Origin: Neocallimastix lanati (nom. inval.)
Lineage: Eukaryota > Neocallimastigomycota > Neocallimastigomycetes > Neocallimastigales > Neocallimastigaceae
Direction: 5' to 3'
Length of the DNA stretch: 62,000 nucleotides
NCBI GenBank assembly: GCA_016946835.1
Contig: JACVTC010000006.1
Span: 1,207,501-1,269,500, forward strand
Under the pieces are notes generated by a model. It ran no database searches, was not told the DNA's origin, and was given only the letters and a program-made list of their open reading frames with translations. Shown piece after piece: positions 13,507 to 28,422 of this stretch (positions within the stretch are counted from its first letter, which is position 1; each line of letters begins with the position of its first letter). A program made the translations under genes and the position numbers.

Positions 13507-13568
13507 TTATGTTGTCCCTTTTAAAATCAATAGATAGAAAAGTTAAACTTTTTAAATGGACAACATAA
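13507..13568. repeat. 62-bp inverted repeat with TTATGTTGTCC arms
   Basis: Arms 13507-13517 and 13558-13568 are perfect 11-bp complements around an A/T spacer. It could be a small hairpin, a foldback element or a chance structure; G+C in the arms makes chance less likely than for pure A/T hairpins. Confidence 0.45.
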
Positions 13569-14673
13569 AAATAATCAAATAAAATTATATTATGTAATAT
13601 AAATAAATAAAATAATATATATATTTAAATAAAATTTTAATATATTAATATAATATTATTAAAAATTAAATAATAAAATAAAAGGACATTTTAATATTTT
13701 AAATTAATATGAACATACAATATATTGTATTATATTTAAAATCATATGTCTTATAATAATCAATATTATCAAATATAATCTAATAAATAGTTGAAGTATG
13801 GATTAAGTATATATACTAAAATAATGAAATAATATATAGATATATACTATGAATGTAATATTCTTTGAAGATGTATAATATATATTATAATATAATATAT
13901 AATATATATAATATATATATTATTTAATTTAATTTAAATTTTTTATTATTATAATTTTTTAATATTAGTTTAAATACAAAAAATTTGAATTTAAATAGTT
14001 CAATTTATCGCTTTTTAATGTTTTTTTTACATTTTAAGTTTTTGTTATTTTTTTTTTTTTATTATTATTCTTTTTTTTTATTAATATTTTATTTAATCTA
14101 TTATTTAATTTAAGTAAAAAAAAAAAAAAAAAAAATTATTTTCTACTATTAAATTATTATATGAATATATAAAATTATATAATTATATAAAATTTAATAG
14201 AAGAAAAAAAAAAAAAAAAAGAGAGAAATAACAAAAGTTATCTTTTCAAAACAATCCACTTCTTTTTCATATCATATCCAATTGTTTACATATATTTAAT
14301 AATGTAAATATCTATTAATAATGCTTTATTTTATTTTATTTTATTTAAATATTATTTTATTGAGATATTAGTGTTATATTTTTATTATAGAACTTTGTAG
14401 TATAGTATAGAATTAAAAAAAAAAAAATTTTTTTTGTATATTTATTAAATGTGACTGAAATATTAATAATTTTAATAGTGTTTTCTTTTTTATTATATTA
14501 ACTTTTATACACAATATTATATTTTATATTTTTACTGTTATTGTTAAAATTATAGTTTATTAAGAAGAATAAAAATATTAAATAAAAAAGAAAAAAAAAA
14601 TTTTTTTTTTCTAAATCTTATTTTTAAATATATGTATTTTATAATCCTATTAGATATCATATAATAAATAAAA

Positions 14674-15871
14674 ATGTTCCATTACAATCCTAGAATGTTG
14701 CAACAGCAACAAGTGCAATTTCAAGCACAATCTCAACAAAGACAAGTTCCTCAACAACATACTAATAGACAAAGAGCTCGTCAAACTCAACAAGGAAATA
14801 AATTATCTGATATAACTTCACAATCTTTTGACCTTTATGGTGTTCAAGATCCAACCTTTATGGTTACTGATAATACTGCTGTTCAACATCCAGATCAAGT
14901 ATACTCTCAACAACAACAACTTCAATCATTATCTGATCGTACTGCCCAAAGAGAACAACCCCAATTTTCACAGGCTCCATCACATCATACTTTACAAACT
15001 TTACAGTCTGAAACTACTCGTCCAGGCGCTCAACCTGGTTTTGAAAGTTCTAATCATATGATGGAATATGTTGATACTGAACATGCAGTTGATAAAACAC
15101 TTAATGGTAATAACCAAGCTCGTTGGGGTAACCAACAATTCGTTGGTCTTCATGCTGACCTTCAGAAACCACTTCAAAATAATTTAGCTATGGAAGCGAC
15201 TGAAGAAGAATTAGCAGCTGCTAATGGTTCTGCTAATCCAGATTCACCAACACCAAAGGTTAAACGTCCCATGAATGCTTTCCTTATTTTCTCTGTAAAG
15301 AGAAGAAGAGAACTTTCATCTCAAAATCCAACTTTAGCTACCTCTGAAATAAGTACTATTTTAGGAGATGAATGGGCAAAGATGGATGCTGTAAGTATTA
15401 AAAATAATAATAGTATAAATAGAAATAATGTTAATTAATATATATTAGTAAATATAGTGATAATAATAGTAATAAATAGTAAATAAAATTTTATAATATA
15501 TTGAATATATATTAAATATGTTGGATTATAATTATTAATTTTAGTCATAGTAAATAGTAAATATGGTATAATTGATTTTTTTTTCTTTTCAAATAGAAAT
15601 GGCATGGATCATAAAGTTTTAAATTATTAATTTATTATAAAATAAAGTTTATAATAAAAATAGATTATTTATAAATGATTGGTTCAATTTTTATTCACAT
15701 TAATATTACAATATATTAAAAGATATAATAAAATAAAATAGAATATATATAATATAATATATATAATATATATAATATAATATATAATATATAATATATA
15801 TTTAATTATAATTATAATTATATATTAACTAATGAAAATACTTATATATATTTCGTTATTTATATATTTCA

Positions 15872-15908
<37 letters not shown>

Positions 15909-16829
15909 TTTCATTAGGATTTAAAAAATAATTTCATTCTTCAAGCTCAAATGTTAAAGAATAACTTTGACCGTGAACATCCAGATTATGTATACACCCG
16001 TCGTCCAAATTACACAAGAAAGAAGAGAAGATTTAGTAACAGAGCAGTACAAGATGCCTCACCATCTGCTTCTGGTAGTTCTTTAGGTTCACCATCAATG
16101 TATTATCCATATGGTCCATATGCCTTCCCACCAATTCCATTTGGTTATCAAACTGTTCCAATTAAACAACCACCAAATGCCTATCTTCTTTTCAATCGTA
16201 CAACTCGTAATAAAATAAAGAATGAACATCCAGATATTTCAGTGTCTGAAGTAAGTAAACGTGTGGGTGAAGCTTGGAAATTCCTTCCAGAAGAAGAAAA
16301 AAATAAATTCTACGAAGAAGCTAAACGTTTACGTAAAGATTTTGATAATATTCAAAAGTTGGCTAAGGCTCAACGTGAAAGTTTCCGTGGCAAAAAAATC
16401 AATACAGCTGCAGTTGGTTTACCACTTGGACAAAATCCATTATCACAATCTCCACAAGGTAGTGCTCAAGAAGTTCAAGATGCTGCCAACTTTGGTTATC
16501 TTGGATATCCACAAATGGGTATGCCACCATTCCCAATGACTCCTCTCCCAAAGAGAAGACTTCGTGCTCCAAAAGATCCAACTCAACCAAAGCATCCTTC
16601 TTCTGCTTTCTTATTCTTCCTTCGTGAAGTTCGTCCACAATACACCGCTAAATACCCAAAGAATTCATTAGGTCCAATTAGTAAAATGATATCTGCTGCT
16701 TGGAAAGAATTATCTGCTGAAGATAAGGCGAAATATGCTCAAAAATCTGAGGAAGATAAGAAACGTTATGCTATTGAAATGGAAATGTGGTTAGAAGCTA
16801 AGAAACAAAAAGCTGCTGCTTCATCATAA
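14674..16829 (+). CDS. Protein with three HMG boxes (chromatin or transcription factor)
   Basis: Two exons, 14674-15390 and 15918-16829, with an intron at 15391-15917 (GTAAGT...ATTAG, phase 0), give 542 residues. The first ~180 residues are Gln-rich. HMG box 1 covers about residues 195-270: KRPMNAFLIFSVKRRR and GDEWAKMDA in exon 1, then REHPDYVYTRRPN in exon 2, so the intron splits the box after the Trp of helix 2. The HPDYVYTRR ending resembles SOX/MATA-type boxes, which bind DNA with sequence preference. Box 2 covers about 321-390 (KQPPNAYLLFNRTTRNK, VGEAWKFLPEEEKNKF) and box 3 about 463-530 (KHPSSAFLFFLREVRP, AAWKELSAEDKAKY). Pro/Tyr-rich and Pro/Met-rich linkers separate the boxes. A nuclear DNA-binding or DNA-bending role is expected; the target genes are unknown. 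The start is the first ATG after an A/T leader and gives an open frame with coding character throughout. Confidence 0.9.
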
Positions 16830-17537
16830 AAACATTTAAATGGGAACAATTTTTTTTTTTTAGCTAAATAACTTGTTAATCATCATTGATAATAATTAAT
16901 CATACATACTTTTAGTAATTATAATTAAGTAATGATTAATTAAAAAAATATTTTAATTATATTGTATAAAAAAAAAGGTGTTTTTTTTAAAAACAAAATC
17001 AAATTATTTTTTTAATATTTTTATTCTTTATTTATTAGAAATTTTTAATATATAAATATTTTTATTTTTAATATTTTGTTTAGATTATATATTATAGAAT
17101 TTTTAAAAAATTTTTATTTCATTTTCATTTATTTTTATTTTTTATTATTATTATTTTTTTTTTTAATTCATTATAAGTCTATTATCTTTTTTTTTTTTTT
17201 TTTTTTTCTTTTATTCATTTTCTTTTTTTTATGAATAAAAATTAATGGTATGAAATAGAAATAATAATTATAAAAAAAAAAAAATAAAGAAAGAAAAGCA
17301 AATTATCAATAAAATAAAGTAATAATAATAATAATAATAATAAATATTTAAATTTTTTTTAAAGTGTTTTATATCTCTATATAATATATATTTATTATTT
17401 ATTTAATTGTAACAATAAACAAGCAAAAATAAATAGGTAATATAGATAATTATTTATTTAAATATTTATTTATCTTTATTAACCTTTATTATTTAATTTT
17501 TTTTTTTTTAATAACCATGTTCTCTTTTATGTTATTA

Positions 17538-17573
<36 letters not shown>

Positions 17574-19436
17574 AAATAACAAAAAGAGTTAATCATATAT
17601 TATAATAGAAGTTGATTTATATTATATTATAATATATTATCTATTTATTTCAATAAAATAACAAAACAACTACAATAACATATTTAAATAATAATAATAA
17701 AAAAAAGAAAAAAAAACACATTTAAAGTATAAACAATTTTTTAATTAATTAAAAAAAAAAAAAAAAAAAACGTGTTTTTCTTTTTCTTTCTTTCTTCCTT
17801 TTTTTATTTTTTTTTATATTTATATTATATTATATTATATTATATAAAAAAAGAGATATATTATACTAAATATTATACTTAATATTATACTTAATATTAT
17901 ACTAAATATATATATATATATAGGTTTTAATAAAAAGGTTAATATTATAAATTATAAATAGATATATGTAAAAAAAAAAAAAAAAAAGTGTTTAATAAAA
18001 AAGTTCATATATGTCAATACAATATATATATTTCAAATTTAATGAAAGGTATATTATCTATTATAAATAAATAGATTATATTATAAATAGTTAAGAAATG
18101 TCTTAATATATTTATGCAATTAAACATTTTTCAATTATAAAATATTAACCTATATAAAATATATGTATATCTACATAAAATTAAATGTTTTTTTATTTAA
18201 GAAAACATTTTAACTATATTTATATATAAAAATATAAAAATATATTTATATATATATTATATATATTATATTTTTTTTAAATTAAAATAAAATATAATAA
18301 ATAAATAAATAAAAATTGTATTATTATATTTATTATTATATTATTATAATTATTCTTATATTTATATAGTATGTATTTTTATTTTTTATATATATTAAAA
18401 TTAGTGTATTTAAATATATATTTATGTTTAAAATACATAAATAAATAATATAAAATTTATAAATAGAAAAAGTATGGATTATTTATATAGAATAATATAT
18501 AATATATATAAACCTTTATAAAATATATATGAATGCACAAATTATATAAATATATAAATATATAAAAATATATATAATATATAGTAAATTAATGTTTTTT
18601 TTTTATGTTAAAATAGAAGAAGTAAAAGATGAATATAAAAAGCATCCACATTTTGAGAATATAATTTTAATATGTTAATTATATATAGATCAACTATAAA
18701 CTTTTTATATAAGCTTAAATGTCACATCACTTGTCAAATAACAGATTTTATTTTGTTTTATATATATGAAATTAAAATATAATAAATTAATAAATTGGAA
18801 TATATATATGTTAAAATTTTAATTATAAAAAAAAAATAAAATAAAATAAAATAAAATAAAATAAAATAAAAATAAATATAAAAAAAAATTTTAATTAAAG
18901 ATAAAAATGGTATAAAATGTATATATATATATACTCTTATATAAAATTATATAAAAATTAATATATATATTATTATATTATAATGACTTTCGATGAATTC
19001 CTATAAAGGATGATCTTAATTGTGTTAACGTTTTTTTTTTTTTTTTATTATTTCAAATAATTGATTATAATAATTTTTTTTTCTTTTTGTGGAATCTTAT
19101 TAGTTAATTTATTAATTATTGTTATTTTTTATCTTTTTATTTTATTATTAATAGAGATTCATATATATATTTTAAGTTATATTTACTTCATCTATGTTTA
19201 ATTCTTTATTATTTAATTCTTTGTTATTATAATTATTATTATTATTATTATTATTATTTTTTTTTATGATAATAATAAATCAAAATTATATATTTATAGA
19301 CATAAATAGCTAAAATATAAATGAAGCAAAAAACAAAAACAAAAACAAAAACAAAAAAATAAATATTTATTAATATTTTCTATTAATAATAATGATAAAA
19401 AAGAAATCATTATTAAAATAAAAATTATTAATATTA

Positions 19437-19494
<58 letters not shown>

Positions 19495-20230
19495 TACAGT
19501 AATTTATCATTTTTTTAAACTCTATTTATTTACTTTATTTTCATTGCTTGTTTCTGGCTTTTTGTAGAATAATTCTTTTGAAAAAATGGATATTTTTAAT
19601 TATGGGGACATAGAAGATTTGACGCGCCTTTTTTTTTTTTTTTTTTTTTTTCTTTTTAATTCCTGAAAAGTTTTCTTAGTGTTAGTGTATATAATTAAAT
19701 GTGAAGGCATAATTAATTCTAAGCTTGTTTTTTTCGTTCCTCAAAAGTATATATATATGACTTTGGATTTTTTTTTTATTGGAATTAAAGTCTTATATTT
19801 CGGTGCTTATATAGATATCGAATTGGGGTTTTATAAAATAATTTACTTAATTTTATTTATGTATTTAGATGTTGTTTGGTTGTTTAATATATATTATAAT
19901 TTTTTTTTTTTTTTTTTTTTTTTTTAATAAAGACTTATTATATTTTAAATAAATAAATAAATATTATTACAAAAAGAAAAAGTTTCCTAAACTCCCTTAT
20001 ATATATTATATGAAATTATTATATATATGCATACATTTTTTTAATTATGTTCATGACTCTCGATGAATTTATGTGGAGGTTGATATTAGTTATATATTAA
20101 AAATATACCTAATAAAATAAATAAAGTGTATTATAAAACTTGATAATAATAATAATAATAATAATAATAATTATTTTTTTTTTCTTGTTTTTTTATTTTT
20201 TTTTCTTGTTTTTTTATTTTTTTCTTTTAC

Positions 20231-20266
<36 letters not shown>

Positions 20267-20348
20267 TGTTGTTGTTGTTGTAAATTTAAAGAATATTAGA
20301 CATCTATCGTTCTATCTACATTTCTATCTACATCAATGAGATAAGGAA

Positions 20349-20379
<31 letters not shown>

Positions 20380-20398
20380 TAGTTATTTTCAATTATTT

Positions 20399-20454
<56 letters not shown>

Positions 20455-20700
20455 CATTTTCTCAAAAATTTATAAATATTTATATATAAATATAAATGAA
20501 ATAAAAATAAAATAAAGTATAAAAAAAAAAAAAAAGTATAAGTCTATTATAATAATATCTAAGAATAAATGAAATAAGTAAAAAATATAGATCTATTATA
20601 ATAATATCTTTTAATAAAATAAAATAAAGTGGAAAGGATTGATCTATAATAATAATGATATTTCTAAATAAAATAAAAATAAAAAGAATACCTATTTTTT
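16830..20700. other. AT-rich intergenic DNA, no gene seen
   Basis: Dominated by homopolymers, TA runs and short AAT tracts. Two diverged copies of a short segment occur at about 18982-19027 and 20053-20100 (ATGACTTTCGATGAATTCCT versus ATGACTCTCGATGAATTTAT), both preceded by a CTC-TTATATA-rich stretch. A short open stretch at 18618-18677 (+) reads KIEEVKDEYKKHPHFENIIL but has no start codon. A Phe/Tyr-rich frame at 19679-19927 looks like random A/T coding. Confidence 0.55.
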
Positions 20701-20739
20701 TTTTTATAATTTTGAGTATTAAAAATAAATTTAAATTTA

Positions 20740-21411
20740 TAAAAAAATTAAGAAAAAGAATATTACTAAATTTAAAGATGTTATTGAATCATATTGGTCT
20801 GATATTAAAGGTACGAATTACGATAACTTCAAATTTATGAATACTAGAAATTTATTCAAGCTCAGCCTTGAATATCCTCATTTAAGTTTAGGTTTTAATT
20901 GGGTCTTAAGATTAAGAGCTGGTCACAAATATAATACTACTATTGCAATTAGAAGTGATAGAGTTTCTGACGATTGTCCTAAATTCTGCCCTTATTGTGG
21001 GAAAAGGTGAAACAATCTTTTTATCCATTGGATAAAAATTGAATGCTCTACCTTTTTTCTTTATGTCGATGTAAAATTTTTTAGATTTTATCGATGATTT
21101 ATTCATTTTATTTGCCAATAAAGTAAAGAATCTTTTCTTACTTTCTTCTTATTCTAAATATTTTTTTTTTTTGGAATATGAAAATTCCATAAACAGGTAT
21201 ATTTATATATTCCTTCTTGGTTGGCATTTCAGCTTTAGATGTGCTATAATTCAATACTAGGGAACGGGGGACATTTAAGCGAACAACTCCTAAAAAAAAG
21301 TTCATAGGGGTTCTACTGTTCCGTATTATATTGTTGGGACTTGCGAAATACCTTGCTAATACCATACCGATCATCAGTAGCTCTCTTGAATTACTTTTTG
21401 AGAGGTTTTTC

Positions 21412-21444
<33 letters not shown>

Positions 21445-21740
21445 TTCATTACCAAGAGTGCTGACGTCGTACCGTTATGGCAAAAGGAATAGTTGCAGTT
21501 TTAGAAGTCCTTGTTAATTTTCATCAATACACATTTACTAACAGTACAGTTCCGAACACAGAACCCACAGCAAGTAATTCAACTTTTTGATGATCTTTTC
21601 TTTGTGGTTCAAGAGGGAGAGTTTTAGTGAATTACCACACTATCTATTTTAAAGAGGTATACTTCTTTGCTTTAATATTTTAGCATTTAATTGGTGATCA
21701 TGCTACTTCACATAGTATACATCACACCGAATTTTTTTTT
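20740..21740 (+). pseudogene. 3' remnant of a LINE retrotransposon (C-terminal zinc-finger region) plus unassigned decayed sequence
   Basis: At about 20770-21010 one frame reads FKDVIESYWSDIKGTNYDNF, then YPHLSLGFNWVLRLRAGHKY and CPKFCPYCGKR. This is the C-terminal CPYCG zinc-finger region typical of LINE ORF2 proteins. Downstream, after frameshifts, a degenerate HWI-EC and FFLYRC block completes the finger. The block YPHLSLGFNWVLRLRAGHKY resembles YPEFSISICFRWVLHAKCGY in the longer LINE at 48.4-51.8 kb, so both belong to one family. The part after the poly-A at 21417-21442 (21443-21740) is G+C-richer, with a 37-codon open frame at 21477-21590 (MAKGIVAVLEVLVNF...) that I cannot assign; it may be another element's debris. 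Confidence 0.65.
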
Positions 21741-24291
<2,551 letters not shown>

Positions 24292-26028
24292 ATGTCACTT
24301 GTTGGAAAAAGAATTAATTTTGATGGAAATTTAGGAACCGTTTTATATGAGGGACCTGTAACCAATAGTAAAGTAATATGGGTAGGAGTTCAATGGGACG
24401 ATCCCAGTAGAGGTAAACATAGTGGTGAATATAAAGGTGTTAAATATTTTACTCCTACCGTTGAAAATTCTGCATCTTTTGTTAAACGAGATTCACCAGC
24501 ACTTGTTGTGGGACAGTCATTTCAGGAAGCCCTCATAAAAAAATATATATTAAAGGATGAACAAGACAGGAAAAATGAGGAACCTGTTTATTGGGGTAAG
24601 TTGGTAGAAAAAGTTGGTTTTGAAAAAATTGATAAGAAACAGAGTCACCTCAATGAACTCATTGAGGTGGGTTTAGATTTTCAAAATATTGATAGGGCCT
24701 TAGCAGAAAATGAGAGTAAAGGGAAAATAAAGGAAATATGTCCAAGTATTGAGGAACTTAATTTATCTGAAAATTTATTTACTCACTGGGATGACGTATT
24801 TGATATTTTAGCGGAATTGGAGCAACTCCATGTATTATTTTTAAATAAAAATAAAATTGATGCGACATCCTTAAAAAATATTACCAGAAATTCTAATGCT
24901 AAATTTGAGAGTATCCATACGTTGTCGCTAAATAAATCAATTAATGAATGGGAAACGGTATGCGACCTGGAACCTTATTTCCCATGTTTAGAAATAATGT
25001 CATTGGGTTTCAATAATTTGAGTAGTTTATTACCACCACTTCAACCTAACCAATTTTCTGCATTAAAATCAATTAATTTAGAATATAATAATTTTGAGGA
25101 TTGGAAGGTGATCGAAGCTACCCTAGGAAAGTTACCCTCTTTAGAAAATTTAAAAATGGATTATAATCAAATTAAAATGATAAAGTATACTCCGGATACC
25201 TTTAAAATGTTAGATACCATTAACTTAAATAATAATGCCATTGATAATTGGGAAACCATCATCGAATTGGATAAATTTCCTTCCTTAAAAAAATTAAGAC
25301 TTTCAAGAAATCCGTTGAATGATACCGTAGAGCCAGCCACGAATTTTAGAATATTTGTCATTGCTCAAATTAGTCGGTTGGAACAATTTAATGGTAGTTT
25401 CGTTCCTAAAAACGATAGGTATGACTGTGAACGATATTATATTAATTATGCTTTTCAAGAGAAACAGAAAAACAATTGGACAGAGGAAGAATTTTCGATA
25501 AGGCATCCCAAGTTTCAGGAACTTCAAAAATATCATGATATTATATTGACGGTGAAAGAGGATAAGGCTCAGACCTTAGAAACGTCCCTCATAACCGTTC
25601 AAATCTCGTGTCCTCAACGTACAAAAAAAATTGCCAAAAAAAAATTACCTCCAGATACCAAAATAATTACCCTCAAAGGTATTATTCAACGATTATTTAA
25701 GGTCCCACTACTCTCACAACGACTACACCTTGTTGATAATAATACCACAGAAATTAATGGTGAGGAAGGCAATAAAAATTTCATAGCACCCATTAATAGT
25801 CTTGAAAGTATACCAATTCAAACGGTTCAATCTGCCGAATTAAATAATGATGTAACAGACTATTTCCTTAGGGATGAAAAGTTGAAACCTCTTAATGATA
25901 AAATTTTTTCAATATTAAAGGCTAATAACATTAATCATATTAATAATATTTTTGAAATGGATGATGATATTAAAACAATTTCTCATTATGATCTCTCTGA
26001 TAAAGATATGATTATTGTCACAGTATGA
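24292..26028 (+). CDS. TBCE: Tubulin-folding cofactor E (CAP-Gly, leucine-rich repeats, ubiquitin-like domain)
   Basis: A single uninterrupted frame of 578 residues. Residues about 1-70 form a CAP-Gly domain with the GKHSG motif at 41-45 (family consensus GKNDG/GKHDG), preceded by WVGVQWDDPSRG and followed by GVKYFTP. Residues about 140-370 carry leucine-rich repeats of the form LEELNLSEN, LHVLFLNKNKI, LKSINLEYNNF, LDTINLNNNAI and LKKLRLSRNPL. An LRR cap follows (NGSFVPKNDRYDCERYYINY). From about 432 a ubiquitin-like domain begins (SLITVQISCPQ, LKGIIQRLFKVP) and ends at the C-terminus (YDLSDKDMIIVTV), with an inserted loop of about 55 residues. This order is diagnostic of TBCE/Pac2, which binds alpha-tubulin and acts with cofactors C and D in assembling tubulin heterodimers. 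Human TBCE is 527 residues, so length fits. The start is the first ATG after a poly-A leader. Codons are G+C-richer than the flanks. No intron is visible. Confidence 0.95.
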   Translation: MSLVGKRINFDGNLGTVLYEGPVTNSKVIWVGVQWDDPSRGKHSGEYKGVKYFTPTVENSASFVKRDSPALVVGQSFQEALIKKYILKDEQDRKNEEPVYWGKLVEKVGFEKIDKKQSHLNELIEVGLDFQNIDRALAENESKGKIKEICPSIEELNLSENLFTHWDDVFDILAELEQLHVLFLNKNKIDATSLKNITRNSNAKFESIHTLSLNKSINEWETVCDLEPYFPCLEIMSLGFNNLSSLLPPLQPNQFSALKSINLEYNNFEDWKVIEATLGKLPSLENLKMDYNQIKMIKYTPDTFKMLDTINLNNNAIDNWETIIELDKFPSLKKLRLSRNPLNDTVEPATNFRIFVIAQISRLEQFNGSFVPKNDRYDCERYYINYAFQEKQKNNWTEEEFSIRHPKFQELQKYHDIILTVKEDKAQTLETSLITVQISCPQRTKKIAKKKLPPDTKIITLKGIIQRLFKVPLLSQRLHLVDNNTTEINGEEGNKNFIAPINSLESIPIQTVQSAELNNDVTDYFLRDEKLKPLNDKIFSILKANNINHINNIFEMDDDIKTISHYDLSDKDMIIVTV

Positions 26029-26248
26029 AAATAAATAAATAGATAAAATTATATATATATAGTATATATATATATAAATTCAAATACCTACAAATATTTA
26101 TATTGAAAAAAATCTATTATTATTATAATTATTATTATTATTATTATTTAATGATAATAACAATAGCCACAACAATAATAATAACAACAACAATAAAGAA
26201 AATTATCATCGATGAAAATTTTTATTATTTATTTATTTAATTCTAAAT

Positions 26249-26287
<39 letters not shown>

Positions 26288-26456
26288 ATCTCAACCTTGG
26301 AATAGTTAATTTATAAAGCTTGAGAACTTTGTAAAATATTAAAATGATAAATGATAAATGATAAATGATAATAATAATAATAATAAAAACATTAAAATAA
26401 ATAAGGGGGGAATTATACGTAAATATGTACATATCTATATTATAAAAAAATGAATT

Positions 26457-26487
<31 letters not shown>

Positions 26488-26694
26488 CTTGATGAAGAAA
26501 AGTATACACATATATATATATATATATAAATATAAAATAAAATAAAATAAAAAAAAGGAAAAAAAAAAAGGAAAAATAAAAAAGTTAAAATATTTATCAA
26601 TAACTTATAAAGCAAATAATAATTTATTAATATATTGGTAATAAAAATAATATTTATTAATTATATTAAAAATAATCATTAAATACTTTTTATG

Positions 26695-26731
<37 letters not shown>

Positions 26732-27227
26732 TTTTTTTTTTATTATTATTATTATTTTTTTTTACTTTAGAGTAAAAAAAAAAAAAAAAAAAAATAGTTA
26801 TTGTCAGTAAATGAATACTATTTAAATCCATTAATTATTACTATTATTATTATTACTATTTATTATTTTAATTAAAAAACAAAAACAAAACAAAAAACAA
26901 AAAACAAAAAACAAAAACAAAAACAAAAACAAAAACAAAAACAAAAAATCAAAAAAACAAAAACAACAACAACAACAACAAAAAAAAAAAAACATTAATA
27001 ATTATAATAGAAATAACATTAATACTAATGATTTATATGTTGAAAAAGCTATGATATTCTTATGTGTATATATATGTATATTAACACATTTTGGTTTTCA
27101 TTTTTTTTTTTTTATCATTTAACAAGCATAATTAATGATTTTATATATATATATATATATATTTTTTTTTTTATATATCTATTGATTTAATACTAAAAAT
27201 TAAAATTATTATTTTTAGTTTTAATTT

Positions 27228-27258
<31 letters not shown>

Positions 27259-27396
27259 GTATTATTATTTATGATATTTAAATAATAAAATATTATAATT
27301 AAAATAAAAGTTTTAAAGTTTAAATAGAAAATAGGTAAATAGTAGTAGTTAAAGATAATAAGGAAGAAGAAGACTTTTTTTTTTTTTTTTTTTTTT
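26029..27396. other. AT-rich intergenic DNA
   Basis: Holds poly-A/T runs, AAC/AAAAC repeats (26878-26990) and a CAT/ATC repeat (27228-27257). The part from about 26790 to 27300 resembles the 3' flanks of the two other coiled-coil genes (for example a GTCAGTAA block, TATATTAACA followed by TTTGGTTTTCATT, and CTATTGATTTAATACTAAAA), so it is probably the shared downstream region of that gene family. The open frame at 26229-26615 (-) is Phe/Ile/Tyr noise. Confidence 0.6.
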
Positions 27397-28304
27397 TTAA
27401 TTCAAATTCATAAGTTTTTTCTTCAACTCTTCCTTTTCATTTTCTAAGGTTTTAATTTTTGAATTCTTATCCTGTAATTCCTTTAATACTTTTGTATACT
27501 TTCCTCTTAATTCTTTAATTTTTTTTTTGTATTCCTTACTTTTTTCTTTGTATTTTTCAATTATTTCTTTGTATTTTTCAATTTTTTCTTTGTATTTTTC
27601 AATTTTTTCATTGTATTTTTCAATTTTTTCATTGTATTTCTTGAGTTTTGAATTTTGTTTATCCATTTCTCTTGTTTGACTTTCGGATTTTCCATTGGAA
27701 TTCTTTCTTTTTTCTTTATTCATTAATGGGATATCCTTGATTAAATCATTAAAGGAAACTGTTTTTTTATGTTTTAGTTGACTCAAACTTTTTGTCCTTC
27801 TAAGTTTATTTGTATTTGTATTTGTATTTGTATTTTTAGTTGTATTCGTATTCGTATTCGTATCTGCATTTTTAGTTTTATTTTTTCTTTCATTTTGTTT
27901 AGCATTGCTTTTTTTCTTTTTATTATTATTGAAAGAAAATTTAGATTTCAAAAAATTGGATTTAGTTTTGCCAACCTTTAGAGTGCTGGTTGATGAATCA
28001 TCATTCTCTTTCTTCTTCTTTTTATCTTTACTACTATTTAATATTTCGATGAAACTAAAATCTGTACTGGAATCAGAATCAGAATCAGAATTAGAATTTT
28101 CAACAAAAAGACATTGATCTTTGCTTGTATCTCTTGAAAAAGGTTTTGTTTTATTTGTATCACTGATTATATCATCATCATCAGAATCAGAATCAAAGGT
28201 GGTATGTTCACTATCTGAATTGCTTAAACTTGAGTCACTTTCGTAATTCTGTTGATCTGATTTTCCAATAAAAATTCCTTCATCATTATTACTTTCTGAA
28301 CTTT

Positions 28305-28340
<36 letters not shown>

Positions 28341-28422
28341 TATGGTTATGATTATATTTGTCCTCATTCTTTCTGTTATTATTAGAGGAATTAATACCAA
28401 ATGAATGTTTATAGGAGGTCAT
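27397..28422 (-). CDS. Acidic/Ser-rich N-terminus plus Lys-rich coiled coil, family member 1
   Basis: One exon, 341 residues, start ATG at 28422. Residues about 30-120 are Ser/Asp/Glu-rich (a ten-Ser run, SDSDSDSS), 135-200 are Lys/Asn-rich with a TNTNTN run, and a basic motif KLRRTKSLSQL lies near 208-218, followed by KTVSFNDL. Residues about 255-341 form a predicted coiled coil with exact seven-residue repeats (YNEKIEK, YKEKIEK), ending in LENEKEELKKKLMNLN. The basic KS-S motif followed by an FN block is shared with the genes at 33413-34270 and 37169-37828, and the downstream flanks are also related. Function unknown. The acidic-then-coiled-coil plan and lack of signal peptide or membrane segment suggest a nuclear or cytoplasmic scaffold (inference). 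No enzyme motif was seen. Confidence 0.7.

Larger units (their letters stand above)
9661..14673. other. AT-rich intergenic DNA with several local repeats
   Basis: Contents include (ATTTT/TTATT)n at 9750-9850, an (AAAT)n run at 10327-10395, a three-times repeated block near 10768-10885 (each with TTCACTTTTTTATTTCATAT or a variant), a two-times repeated block at about 10970-11070 (TATATTGCCTTTTCAACAGT and flanks), long TTATTATT tracts at 11370-11600 and 12040-12330, and an ATTCT pentamer repeat near 12895-12918. An inverted repeat with 11-bp perfect arms (TTATGTTGTCC) lies at 13507-13568. No gene was recognised; the open frame at 10253-10513 (-) is a repeat by-product. Confidence 0.65.

Noticed and set aside
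16261-16638. Two extra frames overlapping HMG exon 2
   Set aside because: Out-of-frame and antisense shadows of the HMG protein.
26229-26615. 128-codon minus-strand frame downstream of TBCE
   Set aside because: Runs of Phe and Ile from poly-A and AAT tracts.
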